A program made the position numbers and the translations under genes. Positions 23,776-36,225 of a stretch of 64,000 nucleotides of DNA are shown here, in pieces. The notes under the pieces were generated by a model. That model saw only the letters and a program-made list of their open reading frames with translations. It searched no databases and was not told the origin of the DNA. Source of the DNA: Lepus europaeus (lineage: Eukaryota; Chordata; Mammalia; Lagomorpha; Leporidae); assembly GCF_033115175.1 (NCBI RefSeq), contig NC_084831.1, forward strand, positions 76,641,502 through 76,705,501, written 5' to 3'. Position 1 is the stretch's first letter; every line of letters starts with the position of its first letter.

Positions 23776-24473
23776 AAATTGAAAATTAATGAGGAGCTGT
23801 ATTATTAATAAACAATATTGATACACCATTGTCCCAACTAATCAAAAATTGGAGAAGACTCAAATCAGTAAAATCACAGATTAAAAAGTAGACATTACAA
23901 CAGACACCACAGGAAAAAAAAGGAATCAGGAATTAATACAAACTGCTTTATGCCAAAAAATTGGAAAATCTCAAAGAAACGGATAGATTCCTGGACAAAC
24001 ACAACCTATAAAAATTGATTCTTGAAGACATAATCTAAACAGAATAATTACCAAGACAGAGATTGAGTGAGTAATAAAGACCCTCCCAATGATGAAAAGC
24101 CCAAAGACTGGATGATGTCACTGTTGAATTCTACCAGACATTTCATGAAGAACTAATTCTAATTCATCTCAAGCCACTAAAACAATTGAAAGGGAAGGAA
24201 TCTTTCCAAACTCCTTCTGTGAGGCCAGTATCACCTTGATTCCAAAATGAGAAAAAGACATAACAAAGAAAGAGAACTACAGAACAATATCACAGATGAA
24301 TATAGATGCAAAACTCCTCAACAAAATACTAGCTAATCAAATCCAACAACACATCAGAAAGATTATTCACCAGTACCACATGGAATTTATCCCTGGTATG
24401 CAGGGATGATTCAACTTAGCCAAAACAAACAAAAAAATGTGATACATCACAGAAGAGATTAAAGAATAAGAAC

Positions 24474-24800
24474 TGGCCAGCACTGAGGCTCACTAGGCTA
24501 ATCCTCTGCCCATGGCACCAGTACCCGGGGTTCTAGTCCTAGTTGGGGTGCCAGCTTCTCTCCCCGGTTGCTCCTCTTCCAGCCCAGCTCTCTGATGTGG
24601 TCCAGGAAGGCAGTGGAGGATGGCCCAAGTGCTTAGGCCCTGCACCTGCATGGGAGACCAGGAGGAAGCACCTAGCTCCTAGCTACAGATCGGCATAGCG
24701 CACCAGCTGTAGCAGCCATTTGGGGGGTGAACCAATAGAAGGACGACCTTTTTCTCTGTCTCTCTCTCTCTCTCACTGTCTAACTTTGTCTGTCAAAAAG
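24474..24800 (+). mobile_element. CSINE inside L1 ORF2
   Basis: 'tggccagcactgaggctcac' head, full body, CT tract, short A tail. TSD aagaataagaac at 24,462-24,473 and aagagtaagaac at 24,801-24,812, with one mismatch. Confidence 0.9.
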
Positions 24801-25865
24801 AAGAGTAAGAACCATACAATAACTCAAAAAAATGCAGAGAAAGCATTAGACAAAATACAATATCATTTCATGATAAATCCTTAAGTAAATTCAGTATAGA
24901 AGGGATATTCCTTAATACGACCTAGGCAAACCCAAAGCCAGTATCACATTGAATAGGGAAAAATGGAAAGAATTTCAACTAGGATCTGCAATCAAATATG
25001 CCCACTCTCATCATTACTATTCAATATAGTTCCGGAAATTTGGGCCAATCCATTAGACAAGAAAAAAAAAAAAAATCAATGGGACACCAATTGGAAAAGG
25101 GGTAATAAAATTAACTCTGCTTGCAGATGACATGATTCTACATATAGGGATACAAAAAGATTCTGCTAAGAGAATACTGAACTCATAATAGAGTTTGGAA
25201 TTGTTGCAAGATATAAAACCAACACACATGATTCAATAACTTTTGTATACACAGAAAATACTATGGTTGAGAAAGAACTTGTAAGATCACTCTCATTCAC
25301 AATAGCTACAAAAACTTAAATATTTTGAAAAAACTTAACTAAGGATGTGAAGGATCTCTGTGATAAAAATTACAAAATATTAAAGAAATTAATAGTAGAA
25401 GACCCACACACACAAAAAAAAATTGGAAACATCTTACATGTTCATGGATTGGAAGAATTACTATCATCAAAATGTCTATACTCCACAAAGAAATTTAAAT
25501 ATTCGTATGATCCCAATCAAAATACCAATGACATTCTCCTCACATCTAGAATGTTAAAATTCATATGGAAACACGATGTTAAAATTCATATGGAAACACA
25601 AGAGAATCCAAGTAACTTAACCAATCTTAAACAACAAAAAGCTAGAAGCATCACAATACCATATTTTAAGACATTATACAAGACAGTTATAATCAAACAC
25701 CCTAGTACAGTCACAAAAATAGACATGGAACCCAATGGAACAGAATAAACTCCAAAAACTAATCCATGCATTTCCAATCAACTAATTTTCAGCAAACGAG
25801 CTAAAATAAACCACTGGAGGAGAACAGTCTCTTCAAGAAATGCTGCTGTGAAAATTGGATTTGCA

Positions 25866-26186
25866 CTGGCGCTCTAGCTCCCTAGGCTAATCCTCTGCCT
25901 GTGGTGCGGGCACCCCAGGTTCTGGTCCCGGTTAAGGGCACTGGGTTCTGTCCGCAGTTGCTCCTCTTCCAGTACAGCTCTCTGCTGTGGCCCAGGAAGG
26001 CAGTGGAGGATGGCCCAAGTGCTTGGGCCCTGCACCCACATGGGAGACGAGGAAGAAGTACCTGACTCCTGGCTTCGGATCGGCGGAGCACACCGGCTAT
26101 AGTGGCCATTTTGGGGGTTAACAAATGGAAGGAAGACCTTTCTCTCTGTCTCTCTCTCTCTCACTGTCTAACTCTGTCAAAAAAAG
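25866..26186 (+). mobile_element. CSINE inside L1 ORF2
   Basis: 'ctggcgctctagctccctag' head, full body, CT tract, A tail. TSD tggatttgca at 25,856-25,865 and 26,187-26,196. Confidence 0.9.
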
Positions 26187-27062
26187 TGGATTTGCATGCA
26201 GAAGTACAAAACAAGACCTCTGTCTTAAACCTTATACAAAAATCAACTTTAAATGGATCGAGGACCAAAATCTATGACCTGATACCCTCAAATCTTCAGA
26301 GCAAAACATTGGAGAAACTCTGCAAAATATTGGCTTAGGCACAGACTCATTGGAAAAGAGCCTAGAAGCACAGGCAACAAATGAAAAAACAGACAAATAG
26401 GATTACATAAATCTAAGAAGCATCTGCACTGAAAGGGACACACAAAACAAAGTGAAGCAGCACCTGATGGAATTTGAGAAAATATTTGAAAAGTTTTCAA
26501 CTTATAAAGTATTAATATCCAGAATCTATGAAGAGTTCAAGAAATACAACAGCAAGAAACCAAACAATAAAGTAAAGAATGGGCAAAGGACACAAACAGG
26601 GGTTCTTCAAAGGATGATATACATATAGCCAACACACACATTAAAAAATGCTTGGGATCACTAGCTGTCAGGAAAATAAAAAAAAATGAGATTTCACCTC
26701 ATGCCGTTCAGAATGGCTATCATCAAAACACACACACACACAATAAATGCTAGTGATGCTATTGTGAAAAGTCCTAATGCAATGTTGGTGGGAATGTAAA
26801 CTAGTACCATCATTATAGAACATAATATGGAAATTCCTCAGAAATCTGAAAATAGATCTACCACATGACCAGGCATCCCACTCCTGGGAATTTACCCAAA
26901 TGACATGAAATCAGCATATAAAAGAATTTTCTGTACCCTCATGTTTATTGCAGCTCCTTCACAATAGCTAAGATATAAAATCTACCTAGATGTCCATCAG
27001 TTGATGAATGAATGAAGAAAATATGGTACATATACAAAATATACTACCAAGACATAATAAAG

Positions 27063-27410
27063 GGCAAGCGCCACGGTTCAATAGGCTAATCCTCCGCCTG
27101 CAGCACTGGCACACTGGGTTCTAGTCCCGGTAGGGGCACCGGATTCTGTCCCAGTTGCTCCTCTTCCAGGCCAGCTCTCTGCTATGGCCCGGGAGTGCAG
27201 TGGAGGACGACCCAGGTTCTTGGGCCCCACACCTGCATGGGAGATCAGGAGAAGCACCTGGCTCCTGTCTGCAGATCAGCGTGGTGCGGCAGCTGCAGTG
27301 CGCCAGCTGCAGCGGTCATTGGGGGGTGAACCAATGGCAAAAGGAAGACCTTTCTCTGTGTCTCTCTCTCTCTCTCACTGTCCACTCTGCCTGTCAAAAA
27401 CTTAAAAAAA
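27063..27410 (+). mobile_element. CSINE inside L1 ORF2 C-terminus
   Basis: 'ggcaagcgccacggttcaat' head and full body with an extra 'gcagtgcgccagctgcagcg' segment. TSD agacataataaag at 27,050-27,062 and agacgtaataaag at 27,411-27,423. Confidence 0.9.
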
Positions 27411-27827
27411 AGACGTAATAAAGAATGAAATGCTGTCTTTTGCAACAAACTGCATGCATTGGAAACCATTATATCTAGTGAAATAAGCCAGTCCCAAAAG
27501 ACAAATATGTTTTTCTTGATATGTGGTAGTTAATCTAGAATACAAATACAAAAATGTGTAAGAATGAAACAATAGTCTTCCTACTTTTTATTTATAGAAC
27601 ATTATGGTTAATGGTGCATTAAAACTGTGGTTATAAAGTAAATTCAAGTTATGTTATTACAAAAAATTAAAGGAAAAAAGAAATGAAGGAAGGAAGGGGC
27701 ATTGAGCAAAGGAGGGAGGAAGGGAAGAGGAAGTGGGGTTATCTTCTTGTAATTATATCCACAAAGTACATTTAATCTGTTCTCTTAATATTAACAAATT
27801 TTTAAAAGGAAAAAAAATGCTTTATCT

Positions 27828-27978
27828 GAATTAGGAAAGCAGTGGAAGATGGCCCATGTCCCTTGAGGCCCTGTCTCTCACATGGGAGACCCACATGAAG
27901 CTCCTGGTTCCTGGCTTTGGACTGACAAGCCCGGCCATTGCAGTTATTTGAGAAGTAAACCAGCAGATGGAAGACCGA

Positions 27979-28009
<31 letters not shown>

Positions 28010-28105
28010 CACCTCCTTCTTTCTCCCTCCCTTTCTCTCTCTCTCCACCCTTTCTTCCCCAAAACTGCCTTTCAAATAAAATAAATAAATATTTTTAAAA
28101 ATCTC
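27828..28105 (+). mobile_element. CSINE, 5'-truncated
   Basis: Begins in the body at 'aggaaagcagtggaagatgg', with a long pyrimidine tract (27,978-28,052) and an 'aaataaaataaataaatatt' tail. The tRNA-like head is missing. Confidence 0.85.
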
Positions 28106-29320
28106 AAGCGGTACAGTATGATGGGGACAGATTAAAACTGTCCTACATCATCTCACCAGAGAAACAGAAATTTGAACAGCCTTGCACGCACAAAACCTCC
28201 TTCACAGAAGCTGAAGAAATCAATTGAGAGATCATAGTCTCTGGGTTTAGGATAATAATGATAAAGACCCATTAAAGAAAATAGGAAGGCAACACTGATT
28301 TTTGCCTTCCCTTTCCCTAACTCCAAGAAGCACAGCATGAAGAGATGCCTCCTGCTTGGGAGAAGAACAGGGAAATAAGCATAGACCTCAGACTTGGAAC
28401 CTAGCACCAGTCCTGCCAGGTTGAAATTTAGAAACTGGTAAATTCCTTTGCAGTGTCTGATCACAAGCTGATTACTATGGGTGATGTTTTGGGGACCTTC
28501 CCAGCCTCAGTTGGAGGTTTATGGTGATGAACTTTCCTTTTTAAGATATTACCACAGTCCTTCTTGAACAATACAACAACTGTGGTTTTCTAACAAAGTT
28601 AAGCTTGGGACAGACACCTTTCAGTGTTGAAACAGTAGCAACACACCAACTGAGGATTCACAGCTATAGATATAGGGCACCACCTTGTGCTGAAATAGTG
28701 GCAGAGGCCTCAGACTCAGTGACGAAAACTACTCTGCTTAGAATTTCTGGAAGGACAGGCATAAAGGGAACCAAATTGCAATAACTAGAATAAATATCTA
28801 ATTCTTCAATGCACAGGCATTATCACATATCAACAAGCATCAAGAACTATCACAAAACCATAACTTCACATAGCAGACAACAGAAATCACCAGAAACTGA
28901 CTATAAAGCAATGGATATGCATAAACTCAGACACAGAAGTTTCAACAAATGTTTTAAGGAAACTCAGTGAACTTCAAGAAACCATAGAAACCATATAAAC
29001 AGTTCATAATAATTCTTAAGACAATGAAGTAACTTTTAAAAATCAAGCAGAAATCCTGAAGCTGAGAAGTAAACTAAATAAAATGAAAAATGTGATAGAC
29101 TAGATCAAACAGCAAAAAAGAATCAGTGAGCTTGAAGACAGGCTATTTGAAAATAAGCCACCAAAAGAGAGAAAAGAATGAAGAATGATGAAGAAAACTT
29201 ATGGGGGTTTTGGGACAGCAAAGGCTATAGATCTCATGGTAACTACAAGCAAAAATATATAACAGACACCCAAAAGTAATTACCAAGGAACCAAAATATT
29301 CTACCAGAAAAAAATCACTT
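28106..29320 (+). mobile_element. Ancient L1 5' region and ORF1
   Basis: Non-coding sequence to about 28,760, then degenerate ORF1: 'gaaatcctgaagctgagaag', 'aaagaatcagtgagcttgaa' and 'gacaggctatttgaaaataa' encode the coiled-coil region. Probably an older L1M subfamily. No open frame survives. Confidence 0.55.
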
Positions 29321-29351
29321 AACTATGAAGGAAGAGAGAGATAAAGAGGAG

Positions 29352-29715
<364 letters not shown>

Positions 29716-30433
29716 GCAGTTACCATAGGCTGAGGGGAGGCAGGAAAGAGGAAAAGATGGGAAAAGACTGGTCAACTGAAACTGAAATTTAAGTAGGAGA
29801 ACAAGTTGTATTATGTTTTCCTATGATGGGGTGAGTATAGATAAGAAAAATACAATCTTTAACATTAAATAGTACTTTACTCAGTCTATATAATAACATT
29901 TAAATATTAAAGCAAAGGCTTAGATACTGGCATTAGAAATAAAAAATGAGAATTTCACTCCAGGAGCCAGTGATTTGCCAAACTTTAAAGGATACTAACT
30001 ATATAATATATACAATTTCAGTAACATAATTCACAAGCTGATTTTATTAAATATCACATGTGTCAAACTTTTGGCATGAGAGGATTAAAATAAAGCAAAT
30101 TATAACTTGGGAAGAAAATAATTATATAAAAATAGTAGTCACAAAAAAGTGAGTAAACATTAATAGTCTTAAATAACACACCTAAATCAATGTAAAAACC
30201 ATATCACAAACAGTATGAACAAAAATACCTAATAGGAAAATGGAACTAGTAAAAAAAATCAAAAAAACTCACAAATAAAGAAATGTAAATTAAAATATAA
30301 TTGTAACAAATTTTTAGTCTCCAAATTAGCAAATCATATCACAGTACTTATTTGTACAAGGGTGTCCAAATGACATTCTCATAGCCTTTTGGTGAGATAG
30401 CAATTTAGTACAATCTTTCTGTAAAACAATTTT
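29716..30433 (+). mobile_element. Ancient L1 fragments
   Basis: 'accataggctgaggggaggc' resembles the old L1 3' region. From about 30,270 the sequence ('aagaaatgtaaattaaaata', 'ccaaatgacattctcatagc') resembles an L1ME-type ORF2 C-terminus. It continues across later insertions at 31,241-31,280 and 32,758-32,960. Very diverged. Confidence 0.45.
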
Positions 30434-31222
30434 TTTTAACTTTTATTTAATGAATATAAATTTCCAAAGTACAGCTTATGGATTACAATGGCTTCCCTCC
30501 CACCCGCAACCCTCCCCTTTCCCACTCCCTCTCCCCTTCCGTTCACATCAAGATTCATTTTCAATTCTCTTTATATATAGAAGATCAGTTTAGTATATAT
30601 TAAGTAAAGATTTCAACAGTTTGCCCTCACATAGCAACACCAAGTGAAAAATACTGTTGGAGTACTAGTTATAGCATTAAATCACAATGTACAGCACATT
30701 AAGGACAGAGATCCTACATGATATTTTTTTAAAAATTGATTAATTTTCTATGCAATTTCCAACTTAACACCAAGTTTTTTTTTATTTTCAATTATCTTTA
30801 TATACAGAAGATCGATTCAGTATATACTAAGTAAAGATTTCATCAGTTTGCACCCACACAGAAACACAAAGTGTAAAAATACTGTTTCAGTACTAGTTAT
30901 AGCATTACTTCACATTGGTCAACACATTAAGGACAGATGCCACATGAGACGTAAGTACACAGTGACTCCTGTTGTTGACTTAACAATTTGACACTCTTGT
31001 TTATGGCGTCAGTAATCTCCCTAGGCTCTAGTCATGAGTTGCCAAGTCTATGGAAGCCTTTAGGGTTTGCTGACTTCGATCTTATTCCAATAGGGTCATA
31101 GTCAAAGTGGAAGTTCTCTCCTCCCCTCAGAGAAAGGTACCTCCTTCTTTGATGGCCCCGTTCTTTCCAATGGGATCTCACTTGCAGAGATCTTTCATTT
31201 AGGTCTTCTTCTTCTTTTTTTT
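30434..31222 (-). mobile_element. Rabbit L1 3' end with a tandem 3'-UTR duplication and 18-bp TSD
   Basis: Minus-strand rabbit L1 3' UTR in two overlapping pieces: 30,434-30,722 (complete 3' end with tail) and 30,783-31,222 (upstream part overlapping the first), joined by an A/T-rich linker. Both contain 'tactagttatagcatta' and a 'ctttatata.agaagatc' block. The flanks tttctgtaaaacaatttt (30,416-30,433) and tttctgtaaagcaatttt (31,223-31,240) are an 18-bp TSD with one mismatch, so the whole block entered once. Confidence 0.85.
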
Positions 31223-31280
31223 TTTCTGTAAAGCAATTTTAAAATCTTTGTCAACAAAACTTTGAAATCTGTACATTTAG

Positions 31281-31581
31281 TGTTGCTGTGGATTCGTGCT
31301 GAGAGGAGGAGCGCGGCGGGGCAAGAGGCTTGGAGTCACCACACACCAGGAGTCAGGTGAAAGCAGGCTAGAGGTGAGCAGCCCGCAGACTCGTTTATTT
31401 CAGTTGCTACAGCAGCTTCTATAGGCAAGGCAGCCAATCAGGTCAAGGGGTGGTTTACGCCATAACCAATCACTGCCTGTTGCCAGGCAGGTTCCTTTGC
31501 CAGGTGGGTTTTGAAGCCAATCCCGAGTAACTGACACTCACTTGCCAATGGCCATCTTGGCACGGCCTTCTCATTCCAACA
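31281..31581 (-). mobile_element. LTR of a class II (ERVK/IAP-like) endogenous retrovirus
   Basis: A 301-bp LTR on the minus strand, with imperfect inverted TGTTG...CAACA ends. On the minus strand it starts TGTTGGAATGAG and ends CACAGCAACA. A polyadenylation signal AATAAA lies at 31,394-31,399 (TTTATT on plus) with a TATA-like tatag about 20 bp upstream of it. Four CCAAT pentamers lie on the plus strand at 31,434, 31,466, 31,517 and 31,545, and a YY1-like CCAAGATGGC at 31,551-31,560 (minus). A polypurine tract abuts the U3 end. Confidence 0.85.
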
Positions 31582-32404
31582 CATTTCCCCCTTTTCATTT
31601 ATTTTTGAGCAACAGGAGGCATAATCCTTGGCTATACCATTGTTGACCCCGTTTCCATGTGGTCTCCATATGCAGCTGTGCCTGCCTTAGGTCGTCCCCC
31701 AGAGGAGCTTACCCATCATTGATTAACCAGCCCTCAAAATGGGAGACGACAGGAGTGCTTGCTCAGATGAGGGTAAGAATGAGGAACAGTACTAATCAGG
31801 AATAGCATGATTGCACACAGGCTGTTGGCCATTCGAGTGGCTGACCAGAGCTAGTGGTGTATAAAGCAGTAGCAGATGTGTCTGTGGGCAGTTTCTCAGG
31901 GCAGGATGATGGAGCATCAGCTTGACAATCGGTAGCAGGTGCATCTGCTAACAAGGCAGTTCGCTCAGTCTTGTTCAACTGGTTCTGGTTGGCTGTCAGT
32001 TGCAGGCTTGATGTTTCTGGCTGGTACCCATATGGGCTGTCCCGCATTCTCTGGAAAGACACAAGCATATCCTCAGCCCTTGGTTAGCAGAAGCCTCTTT
32101 ACAGGTGTTGGAATCCAGGGCCTGAATTCTGCGTCCACTTCTAGATTAACGGCAAACATGCGGGTGGGTTGGGGTTTCGCAGCTGCCCTGAGAGCCTGGG
32201 GTGTCTGGGGACTGCCACAAATTGGGGATCCTTACTGGGTGTGGATGGGATGACCTCGCATGGGTTATTGCCTCAAGGTCATCTAAGTGCATCCCACGGA
32301 TACTTGGGGGCTGGCTGACTAGGCACTGCTGCCTTGTCTGCTGTCATGTCATTTTCACTGTCAGAGCTCTCTCTCCCCAAGTCATCAACTGTTACCTGTG
32401 AGGC
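31582..32404 (-). pseudogene. Degraded retroviral internal region (integrase end, possible Gag)
   Basis: Just inside the LTR is a polypurine tract (AAAAGGGGGAAAT on minus, 31,584-31,596). Further in, minus-strand codons 31,968-32,072 read as the C-terminal end of a betaretrovirus-type integrase (GYACVF...WVPARNIKP), ending at a stop; an in-frame stop also precedes the block. At 32,286-32,397 an acidic, proline-rich stretch (DDLGRESSDSEND) may be Gag. Between integrase and LTR there are about 390 bp and no recognisable envelope, as in IAP-like elements. The 5' side and 5' LTR are missing. It cannot encode any viral protein. Confidence 0.7.
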
Positions 32405-32407
32405 CTC

Positions 32408-32663
32408 GTATCAGTGTTTGTGTGCAGCAGCTTAAGTCACTAACTGCAACGTTGTCATCTTATATTGGAATGCAGGTTCGGGTCCTGTCTGCTTTGCTTC
32501 CAATCCAAATTCCTACTGATTTGCTTTAGAAAGCATTCGAACATATCCCAAGTATTTGGGCACCTGCACCCACATGGGACCTGGATGCAATTCATGGATC
32601 CTGGCTTCTGTCTGGCCTAAACCTGGCATTTGAGGACATTTGTGGTGTGAATTGGCTGATGGA

Positions 32664-32714
<51 letters not shown>

Positions 32715-32757
32715 GTTGTGCTCTCTCTCAAATAAGTAAATCTTTTTTTAAAAAAAA
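32408..32757 (+). mobile_element. CSINE, old full length
   Basis: 'cagtgtttgtgtgcagcagc' head, 'tccaatccaaattcctactg' body, (TC)n at 32,667-32,708, A tail 32,748-32,759. It abuts the truncated edge of the retroviral fragment. Confidence 0.85.
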
Positions 32758-32959
32758 AACCTGTGCATCTTTTGATGCAGTAATTCTATTTATAAAAAGT
32801 AATTATCTAGTAACAATCAGAAATGTGAACAAAGATTTATACATAATGATTTTATCACTTTTTTGGTTGTAACAAGTTCTAAAAATTATCCAAACACACA
32901 AAAGAGAAGAAATTTGAGATGCATTTCTAGAGTCTTAAATTTGCTAGCTTTCAATAAGT

Positions 32960-33349
32960 ATTAATAAAATGGAAAAATTTTATTTTGAACAAAAAATAAA
33001 GATGTATGTATTTTCACTGTTTTTATTTCTACCTACATATATTCATCTGTCATTTTCACATTTACAAAAAAAATTGGAATAATATCTCAAAAAGTTGATC
33101 CTTATTTATACCAGATTTTGAAAATAAAATAATTATTTGTTTTACAATTTGAGAAATGTTTAACGAAACAGTAGTGTAAAATGTTGTTGAAGATTATGTT
33201 GAGAAAGGGAAAAGTTTGGGAGATTTATAAAATTATAAAATCCAAAAAGAAATCAAGGGTTTTCCATGTGATAGCTATTAACTAGCTGTTCTAGCCCAAC
33301 AAGTAAATTCAATTTGATGTGCTGCTGATTATTTAATTTAGCTAAAAAA
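32960..33349. other. Unassigned AT-rich sequence
   Basis: No gene or repeat that I can name. It may include the end of the ancient L1 seen at 32,758-32,960. Confidence 0.35.
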
Positions 33350-33670
33350 TGACTACCTTAATTTACATGGGCTTCTGTAACACAATAAATCAGGCAGAGT
33401 TTTTTAAATCACAGGCAGTTATTTCTCACAGTTGTAAAGGCAGAGCTCTGATATATCCACTGTTTGTTTGTTGAGGGCCTGATTTTCATTCATAGATAGC
33501 AGGTCCGCACTGTGTCCTCAACGTGCTGGACGAGGGGTTGGGTTGAAGGAGCCACTCTTGGTGCCTTTAACAAGGCATAATCCCATTCATGAGGATGCCA
33601 CTCTTCTGATCAAATTACTTCCCAGACACACCACTTTCTAATTCGATCAACTTTGTGGTTAGGATTTTTT
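33350..33670 (-). mobile_element. Probable MaLR (MLT1-type) LTR
   Basis: On the plus strand: 'tgggcttctgtaacacaata', 'agttatttctcacagttgta', 'aaggcataatcccattcatg', 'tcaaattacttcccagacac', 'aactttgtggttaggatttt'. This order is that of a mammal-wide MaLR LTR in reverse. Diverged; subfamily not resolved. Confidence 0.5.
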
Positions 33671-33691
33671 TTTATAGTGATGACTTTTTCA

Positions 33692-34022
33692 AAAGATTTG
33701 TTGATGATTAACCAACTGATTTGAAAGGCAGAGTGACAAAGAAGAGGCGAAATTGAGATACAGAGAAATCTTCAATCTGCTGGTTCACACCCCAGATGAC
33801 TGCAAAAAGCCAGGGATGGGCCAGGCTGAAGCAGAAAGCCAGAAACATCATCATGATCTCCCACATGTGTGGCAGGTGTTAAAACACTTGATCCATCTTC
33901 CACTGTCTTCCCAGGAGCATTAGCAGGAATCTGGATCAGGAGGGAAATAGCCCAGACTAGAACAGGCACTCCAACATGGGATTCTTGCATGGCGAAAAGT
34001 GGCCTGCACTGCTGTGCCATTG
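33692..34022 (-). mobile_element. CSINE, old
   Basis: 'gatttgaaaggcagagtgac', 'cagagaaatcttcaatctgc', 'ggccaggctgaagcagaaag', then a degenerate head ending near 'gcactgctgtgcc'. Minus-strand C-repeat. Confidence 0.8.
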
Positions 34023-34049
34023 TTAGGTTTGTTAACACAAATTTGAGAG

Positions 34050-34350
34050 GCATGAAACAGTGTTGTGGCATAGCAGGTTAAGCCACCATCCCCGAAACTG
34101 TCATCCCATATGCATGTCAGTGGCAACTCCACTTCCCAACCAGTTCCCTGCTAATGGCCTGGGAAAAGCAGCAGAAGATCATCCAAGTGCTTGGTCCCCT
34201 GCCATACACAAGGGAGACTCAGGTGAATTTCTCGGCTCCTTGCTTCTGCCTGGTGCACCCCTGGCCATTTCAGCCATTTAGGAAGTTAACCACCAGAAGG
34301 AAGATTTTCTCTCTGTAGCTCTGACTTTGAATCAATAAATAAATCTTTAA
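34050..34350 (+). mobile_element. CSINE, old
   Basis: 'catgaaacagtgttgtggca' head, 'gggaaaagcagcagaagatc' body, tail 'gaatcaataaataaatcttt'. The tail runs into a TA-rich microsatellite. Confidence 0.85.
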
Positions 34351-34404
34351 CATATACATATATGTTATATAAGCATATATACATACATATAAGCATATAT
34401 ACAT

Positions 34405-34436
<32 letters not shown>

Positions 34437-34438
34437 TT
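34351..34438. repeat. (TA)n / TACATA-rich microsatellite
   Basis: Alternating 'catatatacatacatataag' units ending in pure (AT)n. It probably grew from the A-rich SINE tail. Confidence 0.85.
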
Positions 34439-34726
34439 GAGGGAACACAAACATTAAAAACATAACATGGTCATTTAGATGATAATGCTGATGATGACTT
34501 AATCAAAAATTTAGTTTAGGGGACCAATAGCCACATTAGTGCAACCAAGTTTACTTGAGTCTGAAAAACCACCAGTACTACAGTCATGAGAAGCACCTAG
34601 ATAATCACTGTAGAAAGTGTTTTCGTGACATATTTGAAAATAACTAACTTTAAATCAGTGTGTATAGAATGTTTGCTTGGTGCAAAATCTGATTCTAGCA
34701 GTTTCTTACATGTTAAACAGAATATG

Positions 34727-35046
34727 TTGGGGAAGGCACTGTGGTGTAGTGGATAAAGCCACCCCTGCAGCATATCATATGGGCACCAGTTCAAGTTCTG
34801 GCTGCTCCACTTCCTGTCCAGCTCTCTGCTATGGCCTGGGAAAGCAGTGGAAGATGGCCCAAGTCCTTGGGCCCCTGCACGCATCTGGGAGACCCGAATA
34901 AGTTCCTGGCTTCTGGCTTCAGATCAGCACAGCAGCCATCTAGTAAATGAACCAGTGGATAGAAGACCTTTCTCTTTCTCTCTTTTTCTGTCTCTGCCTC
35001 TCTGTAACTTTGCCTTTCAAATAAATAAATAAATCTTTAAAAAAAT
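34727..35046 (+). mobile_element. CSINE with a 9-bp TSD
   Basis: 'ttggggaaggcactgtggtg' head, 'gggaaagcagtggaagatgg' body, tail 'caaataaataaataaatctt'. The repeat cagaatatg lies at 34,718-34,726 and 35,047-35,055. Confidence 0.88.
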
Positions 35047-35294
35047 CAGAATATGAAGCGTACTTTTGGTCTTACAAAGTATAATCAACAACTTAACATT
35101 TAAGTTCACTAATGGATAAATAAGCTATCTAGATGGCAACAAGAAACTAGTTGGAAAAAGATATCTAGCAACCTGTTGAAGTTTTTCTCTAAACTATATA
35201 AACATTTAAATAAAACAAGTTAAGTACATGTTGCATGCATTATCCTCATGTTCAAAGAAGGCTGTAAAAGTGTTGATTTCTACACATGCTCAGG

Positions 35295-36018
<724 letters not shown>

Positions 36019-36094
36019 GTTAACAGATTTGGGTAAGAAGCTAGAATACCTACAACTAAATACTTTTATGGTAGTTATTAATTATATATTTTAG

Positions 36095-36225
36095 GGAAAT
36101 TCATTTAACACTTCTGTTTCTTCTTCAGTAAATGAGATAATAATGGTAGCTACATTTGATCATTGCTTTGAACATTCACCGAATGAACAAAATATAAAGC
36201 TCATAAAATGTACCTGGGACATAGA
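36095..36225 (-). repeat. MIR fossil
   Basis: 'ttctgtttcttcttcagtaa', 'atgagataataatggtagct' and 'aaatgtacctgggacataga' match the MIR core in reverse orientation. Ancient and diverged. Confidence 0.5.

Larger units (their letters stand above)
23780..27800 (+). pseudogene. L1 ORF2 reverse-transcriptase and C-terminal relic plus 3' UTR
   Basis: Starts in the linker before the RT domain ('aatattgatacaccattgtc') and runs through RT to the C-terminus. The catalytic block is readable at about 25,115-25,150 as KLTLLADDMILH. C-terminal blocks: 'aatggctatcatcaaaacac', 'ccactcctgggaatttaccc', 'cagttgatgaatgaatgaag'. ORF2 ends near 27,540, followed by 3' UTR with a purine tract (27,665-27,738). It is riddled with stops and hosts three C-repeats. 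It appears to be the continuation of the L1 broken at 20,520. Confidence 0.8.

Noticed and set aside
25347..25748. 133-codon plus-strand open frame as a host gene
   Set aside because: It is part of decayed L1 ORF2, flanked on both sides by more of the same L1.
31281..31581. LTR of the rabbit endogenous lentivirus (RELIK)
   Set aside because: The adjoining integrase remnant and the short LTR fit a class II, IAP/betaretrovirus-like element better. A database search would settle it.
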